Positions 23,523 through 35,333 are shown, numbered from the stretch's first letter. The stretch: DNA of 64,000 bases from Diadema setosum (GCA_033980235.1 CM067059.1:25705922-25769921); one strand, 5' to 3'. The notes: generated by a model from the letters alone, not told the origin. Numbers and translations are program-made.

Positions 23523-26500
23523 AGCCTGGACACATAACTGCTTTAATACTTGACAGCATCATAGACTAATTGTTATGAGTGGATGAGTGTGAGCCACATC
23601 CGAGTGATTGAAGATGTAGCTGTGAAAGTAGCTTTTGCATGGACAGGCAGAAGTATGTACAACCTGTAATAAGGGTACACAGGACTGAAATTGTGTGCAT
23701 TTGTCTCAGGCAAGGAGCGGGTACTACACTCATTTACAAGAACCACTTTGGGTGGTGCTGTAAGAAAGATACATAACGAGGCGCCTGGCGTAGGCATTCC
23801 CACCCACATCTAAATTCTATGCAATACACACATACACACACACACACACACTTACACTTGCACTCACACCAGTGTGATTATTCCTTTCAAGAAAAACACA
23901 ACTCATTTCAGGCATGCTGCCCTCTACTGCTGAAATGTGACCACTTGCCAGAGGAACAAACGTTAATGACCTGGTACCGACATACAATTTTGAAGAAGGG
24001 GGTCATATCATATACCTCGGCATTTACATACCGTATATCCCTGCGGTTGAGGTTGGCGCATGCCACACAAGGCTAAAAATATTTGCAGGGCTAGTCAACA
24101 AAGAAAATGGAAAGAGAGAAGAATCATTCCAAGTAAATCTGAAACCCCCAAGTCATCACTCGTTTGACCTTTCTGATTATCTACAGCTGCTTGAATCCTC
24201 ATTGTATAGTTACGTACTGAGTTGCATTTAGCTTCTCTTCTTTCCACCTTTTTTTTGTTTTTTTCCTAACATCTCACAGAGCACACATTATACACTTAGA
24301 CTATAGAAAACATAATGATATAGACAAATAGCATATACGGAAAATGCATATGCCAAATCGAGACTATGTGATGAGAGAGAAATACTTCCTAAAAAATAAA
24401 AAAATAAAATAAAAAAAATGTCAGGCACTCCAATCCTAGGCCACTTAAATTTTGACTTGGTTCGGGTAACATGAATGTACAAAGCCATGTGGTTTGTTGA
24501 GTCAGCCATGTAATGGGATTACAGCCGCTCGTTTCTGTGTCTAAAAATAAAACATTGCACACCGGAGAAGTTGGTGGCGTATCAGGCACTAAATGTGAAG
24601 ACTGTATCCTGTTTCACACCAAAAGATTACTCATTATTGGGAGGCTGTGGTGGCTGCGGCCGAAATGTGACACTTAAAACTTCTTGGTACACAGCTCTGA
24701 TCTGATTTCAGCCAAGCTTCACTCCACTTCACATCATTTCTTTGCATTTCTTATTTTTTTCTGGCTCTGTTTAAAAATATGCAGCTGCTGGAAAGCCCAA
24801 GCCCTGCTTCCTCGTATGGAGAGGCTTTTTCTGAGTGTACTTGGAATCAAAATCATCTTTCCACTGAGCAAAGTTTTAGAAGGCTAGTAGTTCCATTACG
24901 AAATATGACACTTATGATAAATATGATCATCATACTAACGCAGAAAACAGGGATATTATCATTACATGGAAGGAGGCCATAAAAAGTGAACCCTCAATGC
25001 AATATCTAAACGTGATGATTTTCGGGGAGAACATAAAAAAAAAAAATGTTAAAAATTAAATGATAGAACGCCAATGTCCTATGGAACTTGTGCCAAGATG
25101 GGCAGATTTATCAAGTAGGGCTCCCTCTTTTGAATTAAAGATTGCAAAGAGTATCATGTGAGTGCACAGCTGACATGTGTGGTGTACGGAGTGCATACTT
25201 GACATTTCGTTTGATGGCTGGGGTAAACAGTCAGTAAGATTGTTGTCCGTCCTCTGTGTATTCTAAAAGTTCAGATTGCAAGGGGCCCAAAAATGCCAAG
25301 AGAAGATGTTGCTGATTTAAGACAAGCAGGAACGAGCAATTTTCTTCATGGGTTTTGTTTATCGCATATCTCACTTACAACCTGCAGGACTGCATTACAG
25401 AGCAATTTTATAATCAAATATGAGCCAGAATTCTTTTTTGACACATGGCATTATTATTCACAGTTTTGATGCTCAATTTTTTGAATCTCATTCAGTGAAT
25501 GGATCGCACTTTTTTTTTTTTTTTTTTAAAGAGTAACTAAAATTGGTGAATGGAACAGAGTGTATAGAAGTTTGGCTGATTTTTAGCAGACAAAACAATC
25601 ATCACAATTATCACAATTAAAGGCACCCTTTAACGTTGCATTATAATAAACCAAAAGGGCAAAGGCTTCAATGGAAGCCATGTTCCTCTGAAGGCTGTCA
25701 CAAGACTACTGTGATATTCACCACCAAGGCCATTGTTGCATAGACGCTGGCAGATTCCATAGGCAATAATACATCTGCCAGAACGAGAGATATTGAAAGT
25801 CAGTGAGTCACAGGTTATTCTCCCGCCTATGGATTTTGCTTTTTCTCTCTCCGTTTATATAGGATTTGATTACAAATTCCATGTAAGGTCTCAGTTGGTC
25901 TGGTTTCAGGACCTAAAACTGGTGTAGCGTCTTGTTTTGTTTCTTGTTTTTTTTTTCTTAAAGCTCATCTTCAACAAGCTTCATTCACAATGTCAATCAG
26001 ACAGGCAAGAGACAGCCCTCTAAATATTATGTCCACCCTCACCCTCTTGTTCCACATGGAAGGAAGGTGATCATAGATCTCACAAAGTAGCCATACTTTC
26101 TGAGGCCCTTTTCTCTTAAATGTTGTTGCAGTCATCAGTGGCCTTCAGTACAAAAAAAAGAGCATGACCCTACTTCCCCATGGAGGCAATGGAAGGAGTG
26201 ATAATATTTTGTGGATATTCCTTAACCATCCTTTGAATATTTGAGCCATTTTATCTTGTCTATTGAGGATGGCCCCTGTTCGACATGAAAATTCTTTATC
26301 CTGATCACGAAAGCCATGACGAAATTCATAAAGCCTGACATCTTCCCTTCTTTGCAAATGGGACTTTCCATTCTTTCCCCTCAGACTGAAGTGGAACACT
26401 GAACGTGCATATAATTTCACGTAATGCTCTCGTGACACCTCATACATTCACGAGCAGCCATCTGCGGGAGGGAGATTTCCTTCCTCACTCAATCAATTGC

Positions 26501-27520
26501 CGACTGTCGCTGTCCTGATCATATGCCAAATCTAAGGAGGATAACCACAATGCCAACCAGGGAAATAAAGAGATTTTAATACAGAGCTAACAGGGTATGG
26601 TTCATACAGGCCATGGGATATGAAACCCCATAAATTGTGTACTTGACGAATGTTTTGATTATACAACCATGGTAACATTGGAAGCTTTCTTTTTCCCCAC
26701 CTCACACACTACATGGTAGAATCTGCCTATTGTGGCTTACTCTAGGCACTGCCCTCGTTCTCGGAATATTAGTTTAGGCCAGCAAATGAAAGGTTGTTTC
26801 AATTTGAAATGAATTTTGTTGTTGCAATGCTATGCCTGATGTGGAAGTCCACTGCTCTCATCACATGCAGCAGCCTACAAACGTTTTCAAATGACACCGT
26901 TTTTATTTTTCCACGTACGAGAGTTACGACATGCCCGTGTCCACATGTCATCAGCCGACAAATTGCCATCCAGCTTAATTAGCATATTATTTCCTTCTGC
27001 AAGAGGGGGAAGGGGTGGTTAGAGGCCTGAGCTTTGAAACACCCCCCCCATCCCCCATCCCATATCCCCAATTAACGTAAACAGATGGCGTTGTGCTTGT
27101 TGATAGATCCCCTGTGATCATGTGACCCCCATGAGGTTGCGCATGACGGAGTATGACCTTGACCAAGATTTCACATTTCATTTCCGGCAATCCTCCTCTG
27201 GCGAGGGAAACGGGGGGGGGGGGGGGGGGAATGGGAAGAGATGGCGAGAAAGGGGGGGGGGGGAGGGGGAGAGTGAAGGAGGGATTGAATCTTGATGTCA
27301 CACTTGAAAGCTATTTGTCATGATGAATTCAACCACCGGCAAAGACAGGCCAATCTCGAGCATGCCGATCAATTTACAACACAGCCCTGGACATATGAAA
27401 GTGAGGTTCAGTTTCAGTCTTGTCCGTTCAGGCACACCCAGCTTGTGGACAAAATAACACTTTGAGGCTATTCTTGTTGAGGATAGAAAGGAAGGGGTGG
27501 TATTAAAGCATTTTACTATT
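23520..27520. other. Gene-free stretch upstream of the PPP1R14 3' end
   Basis: Holds short (AC)n at 23828, a T run at 25511, and G-rich tracts at 27212-27229 and 27252-27263. A 100-codon minus frame at 26145-26447 has no recognisable domain or clear splice borders. It may be part of a long PPP1R14 3' UTR if the nearer poly(A) signal is not used. Confidence 0.4.
27212..27263. repeat. Poly-G tracts (G18 and about G11)
   Basis: Two G homopolymers separated by about 22 bp, preceded by TCCTCCTCTGGCGAGGGAAA. Proline-rich minus frames here are artefacts. Confidence 0.9.
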
Positions 27521-27524
27521 GAGG

Positions 27525-28857
27525 TTTATTACTTTCTTATTGGAAAAGGAACAATGCTGTTTGTACATGAGAGGCTCAAGTGTCAAATATGATGAGCTGT
27601 GATATTGCTGTGCCTTGATAAAAATCCAATTCTCTATTGTTTCCATTTACCCACATATCTGCTCTCACCATGCACCATGTAGCATTAATCAAAACTTAAC
27701 TTGTGCCCCAGATTTTGCATTTCAATATGAATGGTTTACTGAAAGTCAACATTGATTTGGAAAATTCAGCTGTGGAAACATTGTCGAGATCAATGGAAAG
27801 CTCAGAACAAAACAATATAATGAAATGTTTTTCTATTACTGTAGCAATACTGAAAACGGGAAAGCGCTTAAAGAAAGACAGTGTTTGTTTAGAGTTCCGT
27901 CATTGTACCCTTCAGTGTCTTTGCTAGCCTGTCAGAGTACAGTGTAGCTCCCTAAAAGATTTGAAGAGGAAAAAAAAAAATGTTACTTGAATTTGTAATC
28001 CAAGATGTTAATCCTGAATACCATTGCAGTCTCTCATCAATGCATGTATGAAAAACAAGGGGGGGGGGGGTAGGGGAGGTTTATGCCAGAATTCAGATTA
28101 AACTGTGAACTGACTCAAACAAATTACTGACTACTTCTCCTGGTGGCCTAAGGATGTTAGTTGTTGGAAGTCAGTACACATCAACTAGTACAGTGACATG
28201 TTGCATTTGACAGCTGTACCACTGCAGGGACAGGGATTTTTACAATAATTGTGGATATGATATATTATGGGCATCTTTATGCTCAGTAGAAATTCATAAA
28301 TATTATACAAATTCAGTCACTGCATCTGACAATAGTTCACTTGTGGATCTAGCTATGTCAAAGATACTAGAAGAGGACATACATGTAGCAATGTCCATCA
28401 AATACACAATAACCAGTTTGCAAGAAGTAGAACACTTCTGAAAAAAAAAAGAAAAAAGATGGCTCTACATATTTTACAGCATCAAAAGTAGCTGGAAACA
28501 AAAGCCCAGGACAGAAGCAAAAGATCCGATGCTGAAATTCTCAGGGTCAGCTCCACGAGTGCATTCAACTTCCTTCTCCTCGCAAAATCGGACACCAGGA
28601 ATTTGAAGTATCCACTCAGACAGCTTTTGACTTTCGGGTTGGAGAGCAGAAAAGTTCCGGAAAATGGAATCCACGAGCCACAGAAATAAGGGAGTGTGGG
28701 GCAGAGACTGGACTTATTTGCATCTTCCACCTATCTCTCTCTCTCTCTCTCTCTCTGAAGTCCGTCGCGATATTATCTTTTTACAAATGTACAACTATGT
28801 GCGGGTAACAGATCAAAGTGCCCCCCTATGGGGGAGGGGGGATGCGGAGAGATCTGT
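27525..28857 (-). other. Putative 3' UTR of the PPP1R14-like gene
   Basis: Follows the stop codon at 28858-28860 on the minus strand. The nearest AATAAA in the minus orientation is at 27525-27530 (TTTATT on the plus strand), giving a UTR of about 1.3 kb. Low-complexity (CT)n at 28734-28757 and a poly-G near 28060 lie inside. The extent is a guess. Confidence 0.3.
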
Positions 28858-28959
28858 TCACGACTGAAAGTCTATACTCGAGGCTGGACTGGGCGACGAT
28901 ACCGAGTGTGACTTCTTCTGGAGCTGCAAGATCTTTGTGAGTAACTCTGAGATGAATTC
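28858..28959 (-). CDS. PPP1R14-like: PPP1R14-family PP1 inhibitor, last coding exon
   Basis: Thirty-three codons and a TGA stop, read from the acceptor CAACCTGCAG|GAATTC at 28960-28965, with a pyrimidine-rich tract upstream. The start EFISELLTKILQLQKK aligns with the family's final amphipathic helix (FIxxLLxKIxxxQK). A serine-rich tail, SHSVSSPSPASS, follows and ends IDFQS. In CPI-17, PHI-1 and KEPI this helix closes the four-helix bundle that holds the phospho-threonine loop in the PP1 catalytic site; the family inhibits PP1 and myosin phosphatase once phosphorylated by PKC or ROCK. It joins exon 31629-31742 in phase 0 across a 2.67-kb intron. Which vertebrate paralogue is closest cannot be decided. 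Confidence 0.85.
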   Translation of the reverse strand, partial: EFISELLTKILQLQKKSHSVSSPSPASSIDFQS

Positions 28960-28986
28960 CTGCAGGTTGAAGACGAAAATGAGAGA

Positions 28987-29055
28987 TAGACAGACAGACA
29001 GACAGACAAACAGACAATCAGACAAAGAGAGAGAGAGAGAGGGAGAGAGAGAGGG
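28987..29055. repeat. (GACA)n and (GA)n repeat
   Basis: GACA units pass into GA units next to the last-exon acceptor. In minus orientation this is the pyrimidine-rich part of the intron end. Confidence 0.85.
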
Positions 29056-29471
29056 GAGAAAAAATACAATTCATTACAATAGACATGGGAATAAGTGAAA
29101 TGATATTAGGTGAGATTCGCTAGTAGCATGATAGACACCATGATCATAACATGACATTGACATTCATAAACATGGATTATAATGACAACAACAACAAAAG
29201 AATAACAGCAAAAGCAATAAAAGTAATAATAATACTCATGATAATAGTGAAAATCATCATCATCATCATCATACTAATGATAATAATGATAATACTCCAA
29301 TGTCAGCAGTACAGCAGTAACAACACTTTTCTTCAGTAGAAATGACAACATTTCTAAGTACCTAACAAGACATTCACAAATAATTAACATCATATGGCGA
29401 TTATAAGAAATGCAAATTTTCACACTTCTCATCCCATTTTGTCAAAGTCATTGGAAAGGCATTTTCTATAC

Positions 29472-30504
29472 AAGAGACCCGCGGGTATAGCGCTCACCTG
29501 AGTATCGCAAGTTCACCTTTCACGCAGTCACTGACTAATCTAAACTATTCACAGCTCTACTAAAATTTGACTAGGCATTCTCAAGTAGAAGATGAAAATG
29601 TACAAGAAGGGCCCAAATTTTTTATGATTCCTTAATTTGGGGGGATTAGGGCCCCCTGGGGCCCTCTGGGTGGGGCATGGTGCCCATTTTGATAAATTGA
29701 GATCCTGACCCCCTAAGGGATGCTACCTGCCAAGTTTGACAAAAATCCATCATGAGATTTTCAGGAAGAAGATGAAAATGTACAATTCAGGCCCCCATTT
29801 GGACCTTCCCAACCCCCCCCCCCCCAACCCCAAAGAGGGGCACCCCTGGATCTGCTATGAACAAACTTGAAACTACAGTCATTAATGTACTCATAGTATT
29901 ATCTTAGCTCAATAACTTCTGATTCTAGAGAAGATTTTTAAAGATTCCTTCATTTTGGGGAGTTTGAGGCCCCCTGGGGGCCCCCTGGGTGGGGCATGGT
30001 GCCCATTTTAACAAATTGAGATCCTAACCCCCTAGGGATGCTACCTGCCAAGTTTGGTGAAAATGGGTCGTGGGGTTCTCAAGAAGAAGATGAAAATGTA
30101 CAATTTAGGCCCCATTAGGACCCCTCCCCTGGGACCCAAGGGGGGCACCCCTGATTCTGCCATGAATAAACTTGAAACTACAGTCATCAATGTACTAACT
30201 CATAGTATTAACTTAGCTCTATCACTTCTGGTTCTAGAGAAGAAGATTTTTACAGATTCCTTAATTTTGGGGGGTTTGGGCCCCCCTGGGGGCCCCCTGG
30301 GTGGGGCATGGTGCCCATTTTAACAAATTGATTTCTAACCCCCTAGGGATACTACCTGCCAAGTTTGATGAAAATCGGTCTTGGGGTTTTCAAGAAGAAG
30401 ATGAAAATGTAAAAAGTTTACGCACGACGGACGTACACGACGCACGACGGACGCCGGACGAAGGGCGATCGCAATAGCTCACTTGAGCCTTTGGCTCAGG
30501 TGAG
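29472..30504. mobile_element. Dispersed element with three internal ~250-bp tandem units
   Basis: Units share AGAAGATGAAAATGTACAA, GGGTGGGGCATGGTGCCCAT, TTGAAACTACAGTCAT and CTACCTGCCAAGTTTG, recurring at about 29590, 29770, 30085 and 30395. The right end has ACGACGGACG-rich sequence and then a hairpin, CTCACTTGAGCC and GGCTCAGGTGAG. The left end starts GCTCACCTGAGTATCGCAAG, an inverted counterpart of the right end. A central tandem array plus an end hairpin recalls non-autonomous Helitron-like elements of marine invertebrates, but that assignment is inference. Confidence 0.6.
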
Positions 30505-30508
30505 TTAA

Positions 30509-30593
30509 CCCGTTGAGGACGAGTCCCGAGTATACTCGGGCAGGTGTCTATGGGAAATGCATGTTGTAGCAAAATCAAACCGTCCTCAACGGG
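30509..30593. mobile_element. 85-bp TTAA-flanked MITE, copy 1
   Basis: CCCGTTGAGGACG and CGTCCTCAACGGG are perfect 13-bp inverted ends flanked by TTAA on both sides (30505-30508 and 30594-30597). TTAA targets and CCC ends fit piggyBac-type transposition. The interior holds the perfect palindrome CCCGAGTATACTCGGG. It sits directly at the end of the preceding tandem-repeat element. Confidence 0.75.
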
Positions 30594-30998
30594 TTAATAA
30601 TATCAGTGTTGGTGAAAAACCAGGCAAAAAAATATTTGCATGATAGAATTCATGAGGGTGACCAAATACAAATCTGATGTACATCTTTCCTGGATGCATG
30701 GTTTCATCAGAGCTGTCAAAAAACATCCATGAGCTCAGCAGTACAATGAATGAAAGGATGCATCTTATTGCCAAAAAGTATCCTCGCCCACAAATTGGTG
30801 CCATACAGTGCGGTATGCGAGTACCGCGGTAAATAAGACGTTTGGAAAACAAGCCTTCCCCCCCTTTAAGAGGTTTCATTTACTTGCGTTAAGTTACCTA
30901 TAGCCAACAGTGTAGTGGGATTGACTTTCAGCTTTTAATGAGGGATTTCCATCCATGCTATTGCCTCTTGGCCGTTGACCTGCTCCTACCACTACTTA

Positions 30999-31191
30999 TA
31001 CAGTGCACTCCCTTTATATATCAAACACGGTTATAACAAAAATTTCATCACAATGAAGTAAATATCCAGGTTCCAAAATCATCATCTTTGTATGTTTTTA
31101 TACTTAGTTTGTTCGGCTGTAACAAAATTTTGACATAATGAAAAGAAATTGCCCATCTCAAGGACTTCATTATAATGGGAGTGGCCTATAC
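30999..31191. mobile_element. Short MITE with imperfect inverted ends
   Basis: The left end TACAGTGCACTCCCTTTATA and the right end (reverse complement) TATAGGCCACTCCCATTATA pair imperfectly. Internal AACAAAATTTTGACATAATG and ATAACAAAAATTTCATCAC are also related. AT-rich, non-coding. Confidence 0.5.
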
Positions 31192-31628
31192 CATACTGCC
31201 GACTGACACTGTTTGCTTTCTAGATATCAATGATCCTTTTTTTCATTTACTTTCAAGTTTCACATATTGTGATGCTAACTCCACTTTTGATTTTATAAGA
31301 AGGACAATTCTTCAAGAGACTTTACGGGAACATTGCACCGTATTCAAAATAGGGGTAGTATTCATTCTTTCTGTGTGACCAACTTCCAATTATTCAAATT
31401 CATAAAATTCTTCAGTCAAGATGTTTTCACTGCAACTGATTGACATATTGCCCTATTTAGCAGTAGCTACTACTAAAACACTGATCAATTCAGTGCTTCT
31501 TTATGTTGATGTTGGGCAATTTGTCAAGCAGTTGCAAATCAACTTTGAATTGCTACGCACATTCTCCGGCCTGGTTGCGCGTGCTCAAAGCTGAGCAAAA
31601 TGTGCCCAGGATGGCGGCTCTTGTTTAC

Positions 31629-31742
31629 CTGTGAGGGTTGCGCGGCGTCTCTGAGAAGGGACTCGACCTCTCGCTGCCTGTCATCGCCGGTGAGCCGCAG
31701 GAGATCGTCGATGTCAATCTCTATGGGGTAATCTTCGTCTTC
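31629..31742 (-). CDS. PPP1R14-like: PPP1R14-family PP1 inhibitor, penultimate exon
   Basis: A 38-codon exon, phase 0 at both ends. The acceptor is CATAACAG|GAAGAC after a pyrimidine-rich tract and the donor is TCACAG|GTAAAC. It encodes EDEDYPIEIDIDDLLRL, then GDDRQREVESLLRDAAQPSQ. The EIDIDDLL core, the DD.R...V..LL.D spacing and the proline before the exon junction match the acidic segment and third helix of KEPI/PHI-1. GC and codon use are much higher than the flanks. The preceding exon should encode the TVKYDR-type phospho-threonine motif and the LDxExWI helix; I searched the minus strand to 64000 by eye and did not find it. The missing N-terminus may be far upstream or split into very small exons. 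Confidence 0.85.
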
Positions 31743-32363
31743 CTGTTATGAGGCAGGGGTGAGATGGAGAGAGAGAGATGGATGGAGAGTGAGACGGGGA
31801 GAACACAGGAGATAAACAGTGAGGAAGGGGGTTGGGGGGGGGGGAGGTGGAGAAAGCATAACAGTGGAGACAAGAGGAGGTTGGAACAGCAGTTCCAAGA
31901 ACGTAAGCACGGAAGAGGTGAGAGGAAGATGTGATTTCAGAAGGATAAACAGAAATAAACACACACACACACACAAACACACACACAGAGAGGAAGAGAC
32001 ACGGAAAAGAGACCATGGGGAGAAAACAATAAAAGAAACACAGTTATTTACATTACAAAATGGAAAATGTGACACACGATGGCAGATAGAAGCAAAATGT
32101 GATGCCGTAAAAGTGGAAATTTTCGCGGTGTGGAAATTTTCACGCATTTCGCGCAACCAGACGCTAGCGCGAAAATAAAAAGTACGCGAATATTTTGCAT
32201 GTCATACGTTCCAGTAGTTAATGTCCTGATTCTGCGGAATTAAAAACATGCAAAATCCATTTGACGCGGCCGAGCGTGAAAAAATCCACTTTTACAGTAC
32301 TTATCATCTTGAACCTTTACACTTCAACTTGACCAGTGTTACTGTGATTTTGGGGCATCCATG
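31743..32363. other. Intron flank with G and AC tracts
   Basis: Immediately 5' of the penultimate PPP1R14 exon on the minus strand. It has a pyrimidine-rich acceptor region, a poly-G run near 31829-31842 and (AC)n at 31958-31986. The long open frames here are low complexity. Confidence 0.5.
32104..32299. mobile_element. TACTGTA-ended MITE, copy 2 of 5
   Basis: The right end in reverse complement is TACTGTAAAAGTGGATTTTT, and the left end GCCGTAAAAGTGGAAATTTT matches it apart from the outermost bases. The interior has several TTTTCGCG and GCGCGAAAA words. Confidence 0.65.
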
Positions 32364-32564
32364 ACATTTGCTCCAGTGACAATTGCTCCCATTAAATATC
32401 TTCACGCTAAGCCAAACATAAATTCTACCCACAAACATAACACTTACCCTAATCCTAATCCTCACATCTAACTAAACCTAAAACCCTATCACAACCCTAA
32501 CCCTAACCCTACGTCCTTGGAGAAAATACCTGTAAGACTGGAGCAATTGCTGCAGAGCAAATGT
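32364..32564. mobile_element. MITE carrying a telomere-like CCCTAA array, copy 2
   Basis: The ends ACATTTGCTCCAGTGACAAT and (reverse complement) ACATTTGCTCTGCAGCAATT are inverted repeats, each leading to CAATTGCTCC. Between them lies a degenerate CCTAATCC / AACCCTAACCCTAACCC array. Same plan as the 8895 and 39905 elements, though the terminal sequence differs. Confidence 0.6.
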
Positions 32565-34030
32565 TGTGTCACTGATTTTCCTTCCATAAGATTATCATAA
32601 GAATATCATTCAATCACATTCCAGAATCTTAATAGAAAACTCTACACTTGAGTAGATCATAGAAACAATGTATGAAGAAAGAAAGTTTTCATTTGGAGAA
32701 GAAAAAACAAAACAAAAAAACTTAATACCTATACTTCCAATATATTATGTCAGCATTTGCCCATTTGAGGTGCACCACCACACAACACATTTGAAAATTA
32801 AATGTGAATTTTACTGTGAAGCATTACATCAGGCTAACACATAAGTAAATACTGTGAACATACCAATTAAGCCAAAATTACCTACATCACCACTTATTTC
32901 TAGTTCAACTGGCTGTCAGTACCCACAAAACAGCTTCTATTTCAAATCATATACAACAAACATTTGCCTAAACTGTTACATGTCACTGAACATTCATGTT
33001 TGGGGGGGGGGGGGGAACAGCATCAATTTTTTTTTTCTTCTGTCATGCCTTTCATGGTATTTCCCCTAATCTAAAAGAGGTCACCACGTACGCCCACGGA
33101 CGAAGAAAAGCAAATATGATTACAGTCCTGATGAATGACAGAGCAAACGGCAGGAACCGACTGTTTTTTGCTGCAAAACACAGAAGGGTCTCTGTGGCAA
33201 AAAGCACACACACACACAAAAAGCAATGGAGGAAAGCACACAGTATCACATGTCGGGGGAAAAAATATATAAAGATACATCTGAACTGCATCAATATATT
33301 GCAATGAGACTGAGAAAGGGGGTGTAACAGCATGTATGGAAAGCATATTGGTAGTCAAATATGGCAGAGATGGCTTCTTCTCTAAACATCCTTTTATATG
33401 ATGGTAAAATCGAGAGGTCATTCATGGGCAATCAAGCGTAATTTTCATGAAAATTAGACAGGTACGGTACATGTTCACAGAGCAAGCAGAGTCTATCTGA
33501 TGCGTGGGTTTTGTTTGTATGATAACATGCTGCACCAGTAGAAAATACCTTGAAATCTATCGCGCAAACACTGATAACTCATCGAATGAATCCCCTCTTG
33601 AAATTTCCACGCTCAAACAGCATGGTTACCCCGTTGCCGGCTTTTCAACTTTTGGCATCAGTCTCCATGCATCTGGACATACTTCAATCAATAACCACCA
33701 TTTGCCACACAACCACTGATGGTTTGGTCTAAAATACAAGTAATTATCGAATACAAAATTAATCTAACTGATGTCACAACTCCTTTCAGAAAATAAACAA
33801 CATCAGCGCCACACTGCTCCAGTGCAAATAGTTCAGAATTCTGATTTGAACAGGTGGAAAACACTGCACATTTATTTACAGAAGAGAAATTGCATTTGAG
33901 ATCAAACAGCAAGACCTCTCAGGGGACGGATATGTGCAATATTCCTGGGCAAATACTGCTTGGACTTTGTGGACTTTGGAAAAGGAAGGCAAAATACTTC
34001 TGGTAATAACATGTGAAGCAAGGAGCTGGT
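32565..34030. other. Gene-free stretch, probably PPP1R14-like 5' intron
   Basis: No convincing exon. It includes a G13 tract at about 33002 and a T run at 33029. Frames over 90 codons here lack splice context. Confidence 0.45.
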
Positions 34031-34034
34031 TTAA

Positions 34035-34402
34035 CCCTTTAGCAACTGAAGATTGCGTACATAATGGCCTATGATTTCCTAGAAGGTACAGCAATATTAC
34101 TCCCATCTTGACAGCTTTCTAAATTATGCAAAGTAGTTTATTGTATGTTTCATTTTGTATATTATAAGTTATGTTTATTTAAAAGCCTATTAAAACTTTA
34201 AAAAGAGAATGGTGTCACAGAAATAATTCTGACATACTTTTGTTGACCTTTGACCTCTCCCAAATTATGTAATTATAATTATATGCTATATGAATACAAT
34301 AAAATGGTAAAGCATGAAACTATTTAAAAAACAGACGGGCAGTTTCAGGTGTTTTAGGGAGCAATAAGATGGGCAGTTTTGGGCGGTTCAGTTACTAATG
34401 GG
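34035..34402. mobile_element. TTAA-flanked MITE (piggyBac-like), 368 bp
   Basis: TTAA at 34031-34034 and 34403-34406 flank the ends CCCTTTAGCAACTGAA and (reverse complement) CCCATTAGTAACTGAA, 14 of 16 matching. The motif GGGCAGTTT is repeated inside the right half. Non-coding. It differs in sequence from the 85-bp family but shares the target and CCC ends. Confidence 0.65.
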
Positions 34403-34767
34403 TTAATCAACCTGTTCCACTTCCAGTAGTAGCACTGGTTAGAGTTTGGGCTATGTGGACAAGACAATCTCCTTGGATGAAACTGGTCTTTAATTAAAAC
34501 CTCCCTAAAATCTGCTGAGTCACACTAACTTATGACACACAGTAGGTAGACTCTGGGGGGAATACCGGTGTGTGAGAGGTGTTGTATTTTATAACCATAT
34601 CTTACCATCAGAGTGAATAAACATTTGAATGATGTCAACTGTAACTATTTGTGTGTGTGTGCGCACACGCGCAGTATGCATAATAGCTATTTGAATTAAA
34701 GACCTATAGATACCAATTATTTGATAGGGAAGTACTACAAACAGAAGTCTTCTGTTTTAAACTAGTA

Positions 34768-35333
34768 CAGTCAAACCTGTCTATAGCGGCCATCCAAGGG
34801 AAACGAAAAAAGTGGCCGTTATAGACAGGTGGCCGCTATAGGCAGGTTATCCAACTTTGTGTGCATTGCCTACAAATGTACATGTATCATCGTTGTATAC
34901 ATGTACATCTATGAGTACCGGGTACGTACATGTTCATGTATCTGTGTACGTATGCACACGTGTGTTTCATGCATTGAACAATGCCGGTGTTCTTGAAATA
35001 ATTATTGTTGCACAGTAGCATGTGTACAGTCGTGAAGAAAGCTTGATACTAAATGAGCGATGAATGCAGTGATGGCGATCACTGAAAGTTGCCCATGAAT
35101 GACTGGCACATCTACTAAAAGCAGAAAAACGCGCTGAATTATCATCTCTTTGGCCGCTATAGACAGGTTAAAGGCTACCGCGGGAAACAAAATTTGTGGC
35201 CGCTGGCCGCGTTAGACAGGTGGCCGCTATACACAGGGTCTTTAACAGGGCTTTTCTCTCGGGGGGATTTTTCAGTGGCCGCTACAGACAGGTGGCCGCT
35301 ATATACAGGTGGCCGCTAAGGCAGGTTTGACTG
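34768..35333. mobile_element. 566-bp TA-flanked MITE, pogo/Tigger-like ends
   Basis: CAGTCAAACCTGTCTATAGC at the left and (reverse complement) CAGTCAAACCTGCCTTAGCG at the right, flanked by TA on both sides (34766-34767 and 35334-35335). GTGGCCGCTATAGACAGG words are repeated many times near both ends. TA target and CAGT start fit the pogo/Tigger branch. No transposase remains. Confidence 0.75.

Larger units (their letters stand above)
28960..31628 (-). other. PPP1R14-like intron
   Basis: Bounded by GTAAAC at 31628-31623 and CTGCAG at 28965-28960 in minus orientation. It contains GACA/GA repeats near 28987-29055, an ATC-type repeat near 29247, the tandem-repeat element, an 85-bp MITE and a short inverted-repeat MITE. 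Confidence 0.75.

Noticed and set aside
26145..26447. 100-codon minus frame downstream of the PPP1R14 stop
   Set aside because: No domain, no splice context; could lie in a long 3' UTR but not supported as coding.
28482..28730. Two overlapping 66- and 82-codon minus frames just downstream of the last PPP1R14 exon
   Set aside because: Both lie after the TGA at 28858 in the presumed 3' UTR and lack a splice acceptor.
29151..29339. Possible CRISPR-like regular spacing of ATC/ATA words
   Set aside because: Simple trinucleotide repeat in an animal genome; no direct repeats with unique spacers.
29475..29515. tRNA- or SINE-like look of GCGCTCACCTGAGTATCGCA
   Set aside because: No complete A and B boxes or cloverleaf; the sequence is the inverted counterpart of the repeat element's right end.
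30054..30323. 89-codon plus frame with PLGPKGGTPD and GGPLGGAW motifs
   Set aside because: It spans the tandem-repeat units and arises from GGGCCCCC-rich repeat sequence.
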